Shown piece by piece: positions 50,353-60,673 of a stretch of DNA of 64,000 nt; position 1 is the first letter of the stretch, and every line of letters starts with the position of its first letter. Source of the stretch: Candidatus Endolissoclinum faulkneri L2 (GTDB lineage Bacteria > Pseudomonadota > Alphaproteobacteria > Thalassobaculales > Thalassobaculaceae); assembly GCF_000319385.1 (NCBI RefSeq), contig NC_019566.1, positions 759,266 to 823,265 of the forward strand. The letters are read 5' to 3'. The notes beneath the pieces were generated by a model. The model saw only the letters and a program-made list of their open reading frames with translations, made no database searches and had not been told where the DNA came from. The position numbers were made by a program, and so were the translations under genes.

Positions 50353-51926
50353 TGGGTAATATGCGAAATAAATATTTAACCTTATACTTTGAGTATTTTT
50401 TACTAATATCCTATAATCTAAAACAAAATCACAAAAAATTTTTTATAATATGTAGTTTAAAACAATTTAAATCATCAACTAAAGAAATTTCTTCGATTAT
50501 CTTTAATAAAAGCTAAAAACAAATCATCGCGCTAAGTAAATTTTTATCTACAAAAAAAACTTTATACATTATCCTGACATAGTATCTAAAATAATAATAT
50601 TTTTTTGAATAAAGCTAATTAACCTTTTAAGGTAGGTAATTAAAGTTTAAATATTAAACAACTAATAAAAGCGAATGTTAAAATTACCCAAATAGTATTA
50701 TTGTCTAACCATTAGTTATGGTAAATGTATTAATTCTCCAATCCAAGAGAAAGTTAATATGAGTCATCTATATAATATTTTCTCATACGATATCACAAAA
50801 AACCTCACTTAAAAAATCGTATTCTTGTATGTGATTATTTTAGTAGGTGATATTTCAAAACATTTAAAGTGTATTGGGCAATTACTTTTTTACTTCATAG
50901 CTTAGTCATTAGTAGTAAATGCAATAAGTCACAATGAATAATAATAATTACAAACTAGAAAACGTTACATCAATTATCAAAACGACTACTATTGTTATAA
51001 TTTGTGCAAACTAATCAACGGCTAACTAGAATTTACCTGCTAGGTATCTGGAAGATAGGTATAAGTAAAAATTTCAATGCTGGATAAATTATCCTAATCT
51101 AAATTGTCTATTGCGCTAATAAATGATTATAAATCAAAACAAAAACAATATGATGCTTTTATATTGAAAACAGATCACTACAAAACTATTATCTGCTTAA
51201 CAAGCTAATACTTTATTTATTATAAAGCATACAGTAACCTGATATCTAAATGACCAATGTCGTTAAGCGGTAACTTATTAAGGACATATTCACCTTCAAT
51301 CTATAAAAATTATGATTATAAAAATATAATCATCCATGATTACGCTAATATCTCTTAATTTTTAAGCTTATCACTATCTTTAGCCTATTACTTCTACCTA
51401 ATAACAAAATAACTATAAATTTTATCAACAAATTTTTTTTATAACAAGCAAAGTTTTTACTTATTAATCATATATTAAAGTAATAACAATCATTATTCAA
51501 TAAGACATTAAATCATGATCAAAAAGCTTTCTTTGCATCTAAAGCTAATTATTTATTGCAATAGTAAAATTGTTTAAAAAATGTATATAAAATATCTAAA
51601 AGTGTCCGTAAAATACGCTAAATCAAGCTGTTAAGCTAATACTCAACAACTTGAGTTAAAAGACGAACAATCATCCAATGCTGTTAATTTAGAAAATTTT
51701 TGCCTTAATAATCATAGAATTCAATATTATATCGAGTAACAAATAGCAAATTATTTTTGGTTACAAAAACTCTTATTCACGTAGATAATTGCATTGATTG
51801 ACATAATCAATTAATAACTGGCTATTTTACTGTATAAATTTGTACAGTAAAATACAAATTTATACAGTAAAATACTAAGAAAATATTTTTATTGTACATA
51901 AGATTATTCCAATTGAATTGGATTAA
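50353..51926. other. 1.6-kb AT-rich spacer between cobT and bolA
   Basis: The genes converge here. No coding frame or RNA gene is recognisable. A 9-bp hairpin occurs at 51312-51333, and the large inverted repeat at 51823-51874 sits just beyond the bolA 3' end. Confidence 0.6.
51823..51874. repeat. Perfect 22-bp inverted repeat after bolA
   Basis: The arms 51823-51844 and 51853-51874 pair fully around an 8-base loop. The loop plus right arm also gives a direct repeat of TACAGTAAAATAC. It starts 52 bases past the bolA stop, and a run of T and A follows on the minus strand, so it could end bolA transcripts. Confidence 0.9.
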
Positions 51927-52208
51927 TTAATTTTTTTTCCAAAATTCATTAGGCGAACACAGCATCATAGAAACAGCATGAACAGCATTTTCCAACTCGT
52001 TTGCAATAACATTATGGACCATCCTATAACGCTGTACTCTACTTAATTTATCAAAAATAGGCGATACAATAATTATACGAAAATGAGTTTCTGATTCCGA
52101 TCGTTTACCAGCATGACCAATGTGCATGTCAGACTCATCTGTGATCTCCATCATAGATGGAGCAAAAGCTTTTTGTAGCTTAATCTGTATGGTTTCAGCT
52201 ATAGTCAT
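51927..52208 (-). CDS. BolA-family protein
   Basis: BolA proteins work with monothiol glutaredoxins in iron-sulfur handling and stress regulation. The 93-residue protein has IQIKLQKAFAPSMMEITDES, then HIGHAGKRSESETHFRIIIV (the conserved His and the HFR strand) and SRVQRYRMVHNVIANEL. All the family core is present. In relatives bolA is divergent from the dnaJ-cobS-cobT run; here it lies on the far side of cobT, so the locus has been rearranged. Confidence 0.93.
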   Translation of the reverse strand: MTIAETIQIKLQKAFAPSMMEITDESDMHIGHAGKRSESETHFRIIIVSPIFDKLSRVQRYRMVHNVIANELENAVHAVSMMLCSPNEFWKKN

Positions 52209-53034
52209 TTGTAGAATTCTTTCTGCTAATCCAATAAAATTCCTATTACAATGTAATTAAGTCTCAAATTTGTTTCTAGATAATTAATGGATAAATAGAT
52301 TTCGCACAATAAAGATTCATATCTAATGTCAGACTATTATTTAAAGGATACCAATAACTTATTAAGATTTTGTGGCTTATATTATCAATATATTAAGCCA
52401 CAACATAGCATGAGAAAAGCATTTTCTTATAAGAAGGAAATTATATAAGACTGATACGCTTATAATAAAAAGTTATTTTTATCATTTTGATTGGGTAAGA
52501 TGATACTTAAGAGCAAGGGCGGTAAATAGCATCTTTATGTAATGCAATAGCTAATTAAAACTTTGCATTCAAAAAATAACAAAATATGACAAATAATAAC
52601 AATATCACTTTTCAAATCTAGCAATACTCAAGTTGATTAGATAAGATAGATTAGTAATTCTATTTTATAACTAAATATAAATTCCTCTAAAAGGCTTTAA
52701 ATAATCGATTAACCAATAATTTCTTCGAAAAAAAGATATTTTATAAGATATTTGCCAGAACACTTGAACAACTCGTTATAAGGTATAACTCTTACAACTT
52801 AAAGTAGGTAAAACTTCATATATTTGACCTTCTTAATAAGCTATTATCTTAATCACTACAGCATGATAGATAATTAGAGCAACTAATAAATTGAATGATC
52901 ATTTCTGTTTTTATTTCATGAAATTTCTATACGACAAATACTATTTGATGTATATGTGAATTTGTCTTCACTAACATAGTGCGCAACATGAATGTTGTGT
53001 AGAAAATTAACTGTATTTATCTTGAGGAACTGTT
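52209..53034. other. 0.8-kb AT-rich spacer
   Basis: This divergent spacer between bolA (minus) and the short-chain dehydrogenase (plus) should hold two promoters. No clear pair or gene is visible. Confidence 0.5.
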
Positions 53035-53715
53035 GTGCAAACAATCTTTATAACCGGTGCTAATCGCGGCATTGGACTTGAACTTGCCAAGCAATATGCT
53101 TCCGACCACTGGCATGTTATCGCAACTTGCCGCAATCCTCTTACCGCAGATAGACTTAAAGCTGTGAAGGGAGATGTTGTAATCTACCAACTAGATGTAA
53201 GTGACATTAATGCCATTGATTTGTTAGTCGATAAACTAAAAAGTCAGCCAATTGACGTGTTGTTTAATAATGCTGGGATAAATATAAACAAGGGCATATC
53301 GATTGGAGACATAGATTATGATGCTTGGGCTAGAACTATGGAAACTAATGTTTTTGCACCAATCCGTTTAGCTTGGAAGTTCAAAAAGAACGTTTTAAGT
53401 AGTGCTCGGAAGGTGATGGCTTTCACTAGCTCACTAATGGGATCTATTCAACTTAACCGTGGAGGAAATGTTGTGTATAGGTCGTCCAAGACAGCTTTAA
53501 ACATGGCAGCAAACTGTTTAGCAAGGGAGTTGACTTGTCAAGGTTTGATCGTAGCTATACTGCATCCTGGGCATGTAAAAACTGATATGGGAGGTAAAGA
53601 CGCGCCGGTAACAGTCATTGATAGTGTTAGGGGAATGCGGAATATTATCGCTAACTTAACGCCAGAAGACAACTTTTGTTTTATGAACTATGACGCTAAA
53701 CGGTACCCTTGGTAG
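53035..53715 (+). CDS. Short-chain dehydrogenase/reductase, C-factor-like
   Basis: This 226-residue classical SDR has the NAD(P) motif TGANRGIG at residues 6-13, LDVSD, LFNNAGI and the catalytic Ser and Tyr-x3-Lys (YRSSK). The end, FMNYDAKRYPW, matches the GxxxPW ending common in CsgA/C-factor-like SDRs. It starts with GTG at 53035 after GAGGA. It stands alone between long spacers, so its substrate cannot be inferred. Confidence 0.88.
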   Translation: MQTIFITGANRGIGLELAKQYASDHWHVIATCRNPLTADRLKAVKGDVVIYQLDVSDINAIDLLVDKLKSQPIDVLFNNAGININKGISIGDIDYDAWARTMETNVFAPIRLAWKFKKNVLSSARKVMAFTSSLMGSIQLNRGGNVVYRSSKTALNMAANCLARELTCQGLIVAILHPGHVKTDMGGKDAPVTVIDSVRGMRNIIANLTPEDNFCFMNYDAKRYPW

Positions 53716-54264
53716 GGTTGACAGGTTTACAAATGAAACTCTTGAGGATCAAGTATTTACACCTAATGATAATTATTATTTAAATATACTAGAAGATAGT
53801 TTTTAATAAATTGTGTTAACGTTGTTGCGGAATATATAACCAACGTATATAATGAAGCTATTTACAAATCAATTAAATTAAACTTATAGAACAAATAGCT
53901 ATAGGCCTTCTTATTCAATCCTAATAAATTTTATGCAGTATCCCAACTATAGGACGTTCGATCAGATTTATAATTTATAAATTATAACTTTATAGCTAGA
54001 TCATTAAAAGTAAAAAATGATTTATTCACAAATAATTGTCTATCCCTAACTAATTATATTTTATAGATATTTTTAATCACTTGACCAATAATACATCGCC
54101 CTTATTTTAAGATTCATTTTGAATGTATTATTTTTATTAGAACTAAATAAGTATAGTAGTAACTACAGCTTATAAACAAAAGCAAATAAAGAGTGCTGAA
54201 GAAACTTTATTCTTTCTAGCAAAAAGAAGCTATCGTTTAGGTAATATAGTTCAACGAGAAATAA

Positions 54265-54296
54265 ATAGTATATTCTATGGGCATAGAATATACTAT
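54265..54296. repeat. Perfect 15-bp inverted repeat
   Basis: The arms 54265-54279 and 54282-54296 (AGTATATTCTATG-type) pair around GG in a gene-free region. No associated gene is near. Confidence 0.85.
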
Positions 54297-55530
54297 ACTG
54301 AGATGATAATCAGAGATCACACAGGCCAATATAATATGCAGTTAGACATTATTATTTAATTTAAAATTAACTTTATGGTAAAATCACAATAAAATTATCA
54401 TCATTTCATAATTTTATTAACTGTAGTAAAAATAACCTCGATGCATCTTTTGCAACAGTTCAATGATTTCTTAACAAGATTTATTATTTATTAATTAGCT
54501 ACAATATTGTTAATATAAAATCAAATAATGCAAATCATCATGATAATGCTAAAAAGTTAACGCAATGTATAATCGAACAATGGTGGAATGTTGTTCGCAG
54601 AGACAAAACTTGACCTTAACGATTGCAAGAATGCGCGTAATTAAAATAATACAGCTATTTTTAACTTTACAAACAAGCGAAAAACTTATTATTGATTATT
54701 GGAATTTTTCTCTCCCTCCTGAAGAGGAAAATGCTAAAAGCTATAAACTTCAATAACTTTTCCAACGTAATAGCTTTAACATACTGCATATATTTTAGAT
54801 TGGTTAACCAACAATACATAAAGATTTGCAGCCAAAATAAATGATTAAAACCTATTAAATACAATTATCTTCTACTAAACGGGCAGGCGAGTAATAAACT
54901 AAATTTCCTAAAATATCTTAAATTAACAACATAACCTACGAAGTAGCCAGTTAAGCACCATAAGCAATGTAGCTTACTTAGCTATACAATCACAATAATT
55001 ATAATTACAAAATTTCTCTAATTTAGGACTCTAAAAGAAAAAAAACTACGCAAACTATCTTCATTATTCTACAGAACATACTCCCTATTCGCGAATTAAG
55101 AACTAATACAAAAAACATCATTGAATAATGCCGTTAATGCATTAAAATAATTATGCATCATTACCCAATACTGCTTGGCAGGCAGCCATACTACGATTGT
55201 TATAAAAAAAGAATGATTAAAAAGTCAAAAATTTTAATATTTATTTCACATCTTGCCAAAATCATAAATTTTAATGACAAAATTATGTAGCAACATTGCT
55301 AGTTTTCTTTACTAAGAAAGAAGTCATATATCTTTGATATAAAGATGCATTACCTATAAAAACCTGTATCTATCAATCAGTAAAATCAATGATAACTGGC
55401 AAAATTTAAACTATAGACCGCTAACTAGCGGCCAGCTAATAATTTATTAACTTTATTATTCAATGATAATTTAAATTTTATCGCTAAAGTAGCCGTTAAA
55501 ATTGCTCCATTAGTTAAGCAAGCTAAATTG

Positions 55531-55570
55531 TGACACACTCACTGTTATTGGCCTAACAGTGAGTGTGTCA
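55531..55570. repeat. Perfect 17-bp inverted repeat downstream of icd
   Basis: The arms 55531-55547 and 55554-55570 pair around TTGGCC. With about 7 G-C pairs, it is the most GC-rich stem among the spacer repeats. It lies about 190 bases past the icd stop and may act as a terminator or 3' end stabiliser of icd, though the flanking T-run is short on both strands. Confidence 0.88.
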
Positions 55571-55762
55571 TTTGCTTAGGTGCGAAAAGAAAGGAAGGCT
55601 TTAGCAAAGGCATATGGATCTAGTGCGCGTTAACATGATTGTATCTCAATACAATCAAATAATTAGACCAGAAATCCATCCTAAACATCTCACCCAATAT
55701 TGCTAGAATCCACATGCAGCTAAATTTTAGGGCGATAGTAAATAAAATATCTTACATTTATT

Positions 55763-56977
55763 TCACAAGTTGATTGCCTTCTGCAAATTATTATCCAGCC
55801 GAGCAATAAATTCCTGTGTACTCAGCCAAGGTTGATCCGGGCTGATCAATATAGCTAAATCTCTAGTCATAGAACCACTTTCTACAGTTTCCATACAAAC
55901 CTTCTCTAAGGTATTAGCAAAATTGGCAACTTCAGGAGTATCGTCAAACTTAGCTCTAAAAAACAAACCGCGGGTCCAAGCAAATATTGATGCGATAGAA
56001 TTAGTTGAAGTAATATAACCTTGCTGATATTGGCGATAATGACGAGTTACTGTACCGTGAGCAGCCTCAGATTCAACAATTTTCCCATCTGACGTCATGA
56101 GCACTGATGTCATCAAACCAAGCGAACCAAAGCCCTGAGCTACTGCGTCAGATTGCACATCACCATCATAGTTTTTACATGCCCAAACAAATTTTCCAGA
56201 AGACTTAAGCACCCATGCAACCATGTCATCAATTAATCGATGTTCATAGAAGATACCTTTAGAGTCAAAATCGGATTTGAACTCATCTTTAAAAACTTCT
56301 TCAAATAGATCTTTAAAGCGACTGTCATAGCTTTGAAGGATAGTATTTTTAGTAGATAAATATAAGGGCCAGCCAATATCACAGGCGTAATTAAAGCAAG
56401 CTCGTGCGAATTTACGAATTGAATCATCTATGTTATACATTGCCAAGGCAATACCACTGCTTGGAAAAGTGCAAACATCTCGAGTGATGGAATCGCCATT
56501 TTCCGGCTGAAAAATAATTTTTAATTTACCTGGGCCGTCGACAGAGAAATCAGTAGCTTTGTATTGATCACCGAAAGCGTGACGACCTATAACAATAGGC
56601 TGGGACCAACTAGGCACAAGACGAGGAATATTATTAAATATAATCGGATGGCGAAACACCGTACCGCCTAAAATGTTACGTATCGTACCATTCGGTGAGC
56701 GCCATATCTTTTTTAGGCCAAATTCATCAACCCTATCGTCATCAGGAGTAATTGTTGCACACTTGATACCGACACCATATTCTTTAATGGCTTCAGCAGA
56801 GTCAACAGTGATTTGGTCTTTCGTTTTGTCACGAACCTTAATGCCAAGATCATAGTACTTTATATCAATGTTTAGATATGGCAAAATTAATTTCTTCTTG
56901 ATTATTTGCCAAATAATCCTTGCCATTTCATCGCCATCAAGTTCTACTATTGGCCTGTTTACTTTAATCTTACCCAT
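55763..56977 (-). CDS. icd: NADP-dependent isocitrate dehydrogenase
   Basis: Icd oxidises isocitrate to 2-oxoglutarate. The 404-residue protein is the eukaryote-like homodimeric type: [15 protein letters not shown] at the start, then [35 protein letters not shown] (substrate Ser and Arg residues) and [19 protein letters not shown] (NADP site). With gltA at 14 kb, it shows part of a working TCA cycle. The 17-bp inverted repeat lies downstream. Confidence 0.96.
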   Translation of the reverse strand: MGKIKVNRPIVELDGDEMARIIWQIIKKKLILPYLNIDIKYYDLGIKVRDKTKDQITVDSAEAIKEYGVGIKCATITPDDDRVDEFGLKKIWRSPNGTIRNILGGTVFRHPIIFNNIPRLVPSWSQPIVIGRHAFGDQYKATDFSVDGPGKLKIIFQPENGDSITRDVCTFPSSGIALAMYNIDDSIRKFARACFNYACDIGWPLYLSTKNTILQSYDSRFKDLFEEVFKDEFKSDFDSKGIFYEHRLIDDMVAWVLKSSGKFVWACKNYDGDVQSDAVAQGFGSLGLMTSVLMTSDGKIVESEAAHGTVTRHYRQYQQGYITSTNSIASIFAWTRGLFFRAKFDDTPEVANFANTLEKVCMETVESGSMTRDLAILISPDQPWLSTQEFIARLDNNLQKAINL

Positions 56978-57078
56978 TTATCAATCCCGTAACAATTTTA
57001 TAGTTCTTTACCTCATTAAAGTAAGTAAGCGTAACTAAAAAATTTTGACAATATATTACAACGTGGCTTTTATTGTGA

Positions 57079-57648
57079 TTATTTTTCTTGAGCTGACCAA
57101 TTACCAATCACGTCAAATACTTCACTTGTTGTGCTAACTGCTTTATAGAGATTCCGATTCTCTTCGGATGTAAAACCAGCAGCTATAGTATGATCAATCA
57201 GTGCAAACATTGGCCTCCAAAAATCATTAATATCAAGCATAACTAATGGCTTATCCAACAATTTAAGCTGTAACCAGACTAGCACTTCCATAGTTTCATC
57301 CATAGTACCTAGGCCACCTGGCAATATGATAAAAGCATCAGCAAGATCATACATGAGACGTTTACGTTCGTGCATACTATCCGTTACCAATAGTTTATCA
57401 TATCTTGCATGGCTAATTTGCAAATTTTGCAAGACTTTTGTGATTACGCCAATTACCTTGCCACCCGCCGCTAAAGTAGCATCAGCAACTATTCCCATCA
57501 AACCAAGTCGGCCACCGCCATAGATTAGCGTGTAACCACGTACACCAATTACACAACCTATTTCTTGCGCTGCTTTTTTATAAAGCTCATCAACTTCAGA
57601 AGATGATCCACAAAAGACGCAGATAGATTGAGATAATGAATTACTCAT
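57079..57648 (-). CDS. LOG-family nucleotide 5'-monophosphate phosphoribohydrolase
   Basis: LOG proteins split nucleoside monophosphates to base and ribose 5-phosphate; in plants they activate cytokinins, and in bacteria the role is often unclear. From the ATG at 57648 (189 residues; GAAGG eight bases upstream) the motifs are ICVFCGSSS, YGGGRLGLMG, MHERKRLM and the signature PGGLGTMDE at 110-118. A GTG at 57663 would add five residues and is less likely. It is 101 bases upstream of icd on the same strand. Confidence 0.93.
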   Translation of the reverse strand: MSNSLSQSICVFCGSSSEVDELYKKAAQEIGCVIGVRGYTLIYGGGRLGLMGIVADATLAAGGKVIGVITKVLQNLQISHARYDKLLVTDSMHERKRLMYDLADAFIILPGGLGTMDETMEVLVWLQLKLLDKPLVMLDINDFWRPMFALIDHTIAAGFTSEENRNLYKAVSTTSEVFDVIGNWSAQEK

Positions 57649-58543
57649 ACAAAAAGCCTTCACAGTGTTTAACCCGCAAGGTCATGATAAGTTTATTGCA
57701 ATTTAAATTAAATACAACACTAAGCTATCAGATAACACATAACAATAAAAATGAATAACTGCTATCAATATCTGCGAGATAGGATCAATTATATTTATTA
57801 TGTGCGTAATCTATACTATAAAAATGATATATTAAGAGGCAATGAGCAAAACATTAGTGCCTAAAAAACTACAACTTTGATGTATAGAATAGTAATTTAG
57901 TGATTAGGATAAAGAAAGATAAATTAATCTTTAAAAAGTCTGCTAGACAATCTCAGGATATCGTAAATCAACCGTTAATTTTTGCCAGCGCTCGACTGCC
58001 ATTATTTTATAAAGTTTTAGTAATTAATAAATAAGAAATTTAACATCAACCTTTACCATATTGAAGTAATATACGAAATGTTTTAGTATAATTAAAAATT
58101 AGTGCCTTTAGGTAAATATATTATAAAATAGCAAGCAATTTTTCATTTCTTATTCCTTAGTAGTCAAGTATTAATACAAAAGGTTAAATGGCAAATCAAA
58201 TCCATTAGATACATTGTATTCGATACTAAAAATCGTTAAGCCATAGAGTGAAGATATAAAGTTATTAATTTACTTAGGCAATAATAATTGCAAATATTTA
58301 AAACTATATCGTAATACTCTAACTATTACGATTCGTTGTCTCGTAATCTTTTGCAAAATGCAACAATCATATTGATCCAATTATTAATTAAAGATAATTA
58401 GCAATACTAATTTCACTCACGCCAAAACTATAGTTGTATTCACAAATTTACATTACTTAGTCGAATTAAAAATTTATCATCGGTACAACCTATCATTAGC
58501 AGATTACTCTATAGTAATGACAGACCAATAGACTAAAGTTATC
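57649..58543. other. 0.9-kb AT-rich spacer
   Basis: This is the divergent spacer between the LOG gene and psd. No gene, RNA or clear promoter is recognised. TATAAT-like hexamers are abundant simply from composition. Confidence 0.5.
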
Positions 58544-59230
58544 ATGCTAAATTTAATTATAACGCAGATCTCCCGAGAAGGGTTGCCATTTATAGTATTT
58601 TTTGCTGTAGCAACAATTATCTTATCCATAATAAATAATTGGCTAGTTTTACCTGGTTTGGTAATGACAATAGGATGCACGTATTTTTTTCGTGACCCAA
58701 ATCGAATAACGCCGGTGCGTCATGGGTTAATTATCAGTCCAGCCGACGGTGTTGTTGTTTCAATTAGCCAAGTATCATGGCCAGAGGAACTTGGCATTAA
58801 TCCAGGGACAGTGCAGCGGATCTGCATTTTCATGAATGTTTTCGATGTTCACGTAAATCGCATCCCTATTGATTGCCAGATCGTTAAGCTTACCTATCTT
58901 CCCGGTACGTTTATTAACGCTTCGTTTGACAAAGCAAGCAAGCAAAATGAACGACAACTCATAACAATGGAAACTCAAGACGGGCAGCTAATTGTTTTAG
59001 TACAAATTGCTGGACTAGTAGCTCGTCGAATAGTATGTAAAATTAGCGAAGGGCAGGTCATGCTAGCAGGTGAACGAATTGGCATGATATGCTTTGGGAG
59101 TCGGGTGGATATTTACCTGCCTCCTAAAGTTGCGCCACTAGTAGCGCTCGGCCAACGTTGTATCGCTGGTGAAACCGTGATCGCTGATCTTAATAGTACA
59201 GAGGCTTTGCGGGAAGGGGTGATGCGATGA
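58544..59230 (+). CDS. psd: Phosphatidylserine decarboxylase proenzyme
   Basis: Psd converts phosphatidylserine to phosphatidylethanolamine. This is the short (type II) form of 228 residues: two N-terminal membrane segments, FFRDPNRITPVRHGLIISPADG, then FMNVFDVHVNRIP and the self-cleavage site ICFGSRVDIYLP. There cleavage between Gly185 and Ser186 would create the pyruvoyl group. It overlaps pssA by four bases, coupling the two steps of PE synthesis. Confidence 0.95.
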   Translation: MLNLIITQISREGLPFIVFFAVATIILSIINNWLVLPGLVMTIGCTYFFRDPNRITPVRHGLIISPADGVVVSISQVSWPEELGINPGTVQRICIFMNVFDVHVNRIPIDCQIVKLTYLPGTFINASFDKASKQNERQLITMETQDGQLIVLVQIAGLVARRIVCKISEGQVMLAGERIGMICFGSRVDIYLPPKVAPLVALGQRCIAGETVIADLNSTEALREGVMR

Positions 59231-60075
59231 ACCGACTAAGCCGACACCAAAGTCAACGTTTTAGTGTTTTGTCGTTTAATAAGCTATTGCCTAATATGAT
59301 CACCGTAATGGCGTTATGTTTTGGCATGTCTTGTTTACGTTTTGCTTTCGCTGAGCGTTGGAAGTTTGCAGTTGGCATGATATTGCTAGCAGCGGTATTT
59401 GACGCACTTGACGGTCGTATGGCTCGTTTGCTGCGCGCGCAGTCTAGATTTGGGGCAGAGCTAGATTCCTTATCTGATTTTTTGTGTTTCGGCGTGGTCC
59501 CTGCCGTGTTAATATTTTTATGGTCTATGATCAAGTTACAAAATCTTGGTTGGATGGTAGTATTGTTTTTTGCTATTTGCTGTGTGCTAAGACTAGCCCG
59601 TTTTAATGTGCGTCCGGAAGACAACGAGGCATCTATACTTGCTCATAATTACGTTATTGGAGTCCCAGCTCCAGCTGGAGCTGGTCTAGCATTACTGCCA
59701 TTAATACTTGATTTCCAGTTCTATCTCGGTCTGAAAGATACTCCAATATTTGTTGCGATTTGGCTCATAGGTGTCGGATTACTGATGGTAAGTCACATCC
59801 CGACTTATTCCTTCAAGCAAATAAAACTATCTCAGGGCTGGATAGTTCCAACCTTGCTATTTTCTGGGCTAATTACAGCCACATTAATCAGTGTACCATG
59901 GTTCACACTAAGTATTCTACTAATCCTTTATCTCTCTAGCATACCACTTTCCCTAAACACCTACCGTAAACTACTAATTGCAGCTGAGAAGATTGCTGAG
60001 AAGATGCAGCAAGATTCAGATAACGTCAAAGCAGTAGTAGATTTTAAAGCTAATCATTCTAATATTGTCGATTAA
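59227..60075 (+). CDS. pssA: CDP-diacylglycerol-serine O-phosphatidyltransferase
   Basis: PssA makes phosphatidylserine from CDP-diacylglycerol (the CdsA product) and serine. The CDP-alcohol phosphotransferase motif is complete: D62-G63-x2-A66-R67-x8-G76-x3-D80-x3-D84. Six or more hydrophobic helices follow in the 282-residue protein. A 20-base perfect palindrome lies in the gene (59665-59684, coding PAPAGAG). The ATGA overlap with psd indicates coupled translation. Confidence 0.95.
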   Translation: MNRLSRHQSQRFSVLSFNKLLPNMITVMALCFGMSCLRFAFAERWKFAVGMILLAAVFDALDGRMARLLRAQSRFGAELDSLSDFLCFGVVPAVLIFLWSMIKLQNLGWMVVLFFAICCVLRLARFNVRPEDNEASILAHNYVIGVPAPAGAGLALLPLILDFQFYLGLKDTPIFVAIWLIGVGLLMVSHIPTYSFKQIKLSQGWIVPTLLFSGLITATLISVPWFTLSILLILYLSSIPLSLNTYRKLLIAAEKIAEKMQQDSDNVKAVVDFKANHSNIVD

Positions 60076-60623
60076 TTTTAATTATTTTTTTACTAAACAC
60101 GATTACTTACTCTATTTTTGACATAAAACATCTAAGTAAATGTTATGTCTAAATTCAAACGTATAGAAAATTTTATCTTGCTCAACCCCCCATCGACAGT
60201 TGCGAATTTTGAATTAGCTAAACTATTATTTGTTTCCTCGCAATATATTTATCTCCTCACGAGGATTTTAAGATGAATTAAGACAGAAACAGATAATAAC
60301 CTAAATATAACTAGTTTCAACAAACACTTAATCAATTGAGTTTTTAAATAAATGTCAATTAGATGAACAAATCTATGAGTTATAAATTAATTAGCTACAA
60401 TACTTTTTTACATAAATTAGCCACACAGTAAATATACTAATAAGTAAATGCCTAATAAGCATTGTAATATTATCATATTTTTTTGTTACATCAAAATTGA
60501 TTTTTCATAGAATATGAAGTGTTGTAACGATATTCTTTTAAACTATATGAATTTTATAAGTCCTAAAAAATCTATAGCGGTTACTGAATAAATTATTTTT
60601 GAGGTGAGGAATATCTTAATTCT
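60076..60623. other. 0.55-kb AT-rich spacer
   Basis: No gene is seen. The promoter of the sugar ABC importer should lie here. CTCCTCACGAGGAT-like sequence near 60253-60267 forms a small GC-richer hairpin (CTCACGAG), of unknown role. Confidence 0.45.
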
Positions 60624-60673
60624 TAAGATAAGGGCATGTATTGCAAATTAAGATAAGGGCATGTATTGCAAAT
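60624..60673. repeat. 25-base tandem duplication covering an RBS and start codon
   Basis: Two exact copies (60624-60648 and 60649-60673) each hold AAGGG, a six-base gap and TTG. The second copy supplies the start of the sugar-binding protein at 60666; the first is 25 bases upstream and out of frame. The first eight bases after the second copy (AAAGATAG) resemble the beginning of a third. Confidence 0.93.

Larger units (their letters stand above)
53716..55762. other. 2.0-kb AT-rich spacer
   Basis: No gene is recognisable between the SDR and the 3' end of icd. Short frames on both strands (for example 54565-54756) have no family look. It holds a 20-base palindrome (53968-53987) and two perfect inverted repeats (54265-54296, 55531-55570). 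Confidence 0.6.

Noticed and set aside
54565-54864. Two overlapping 60-codon frames on opposite strands
   Set aside because: Both are rich in Leu, Ile, Phe and Lys as expected from AT-rich noise; no family recognised.
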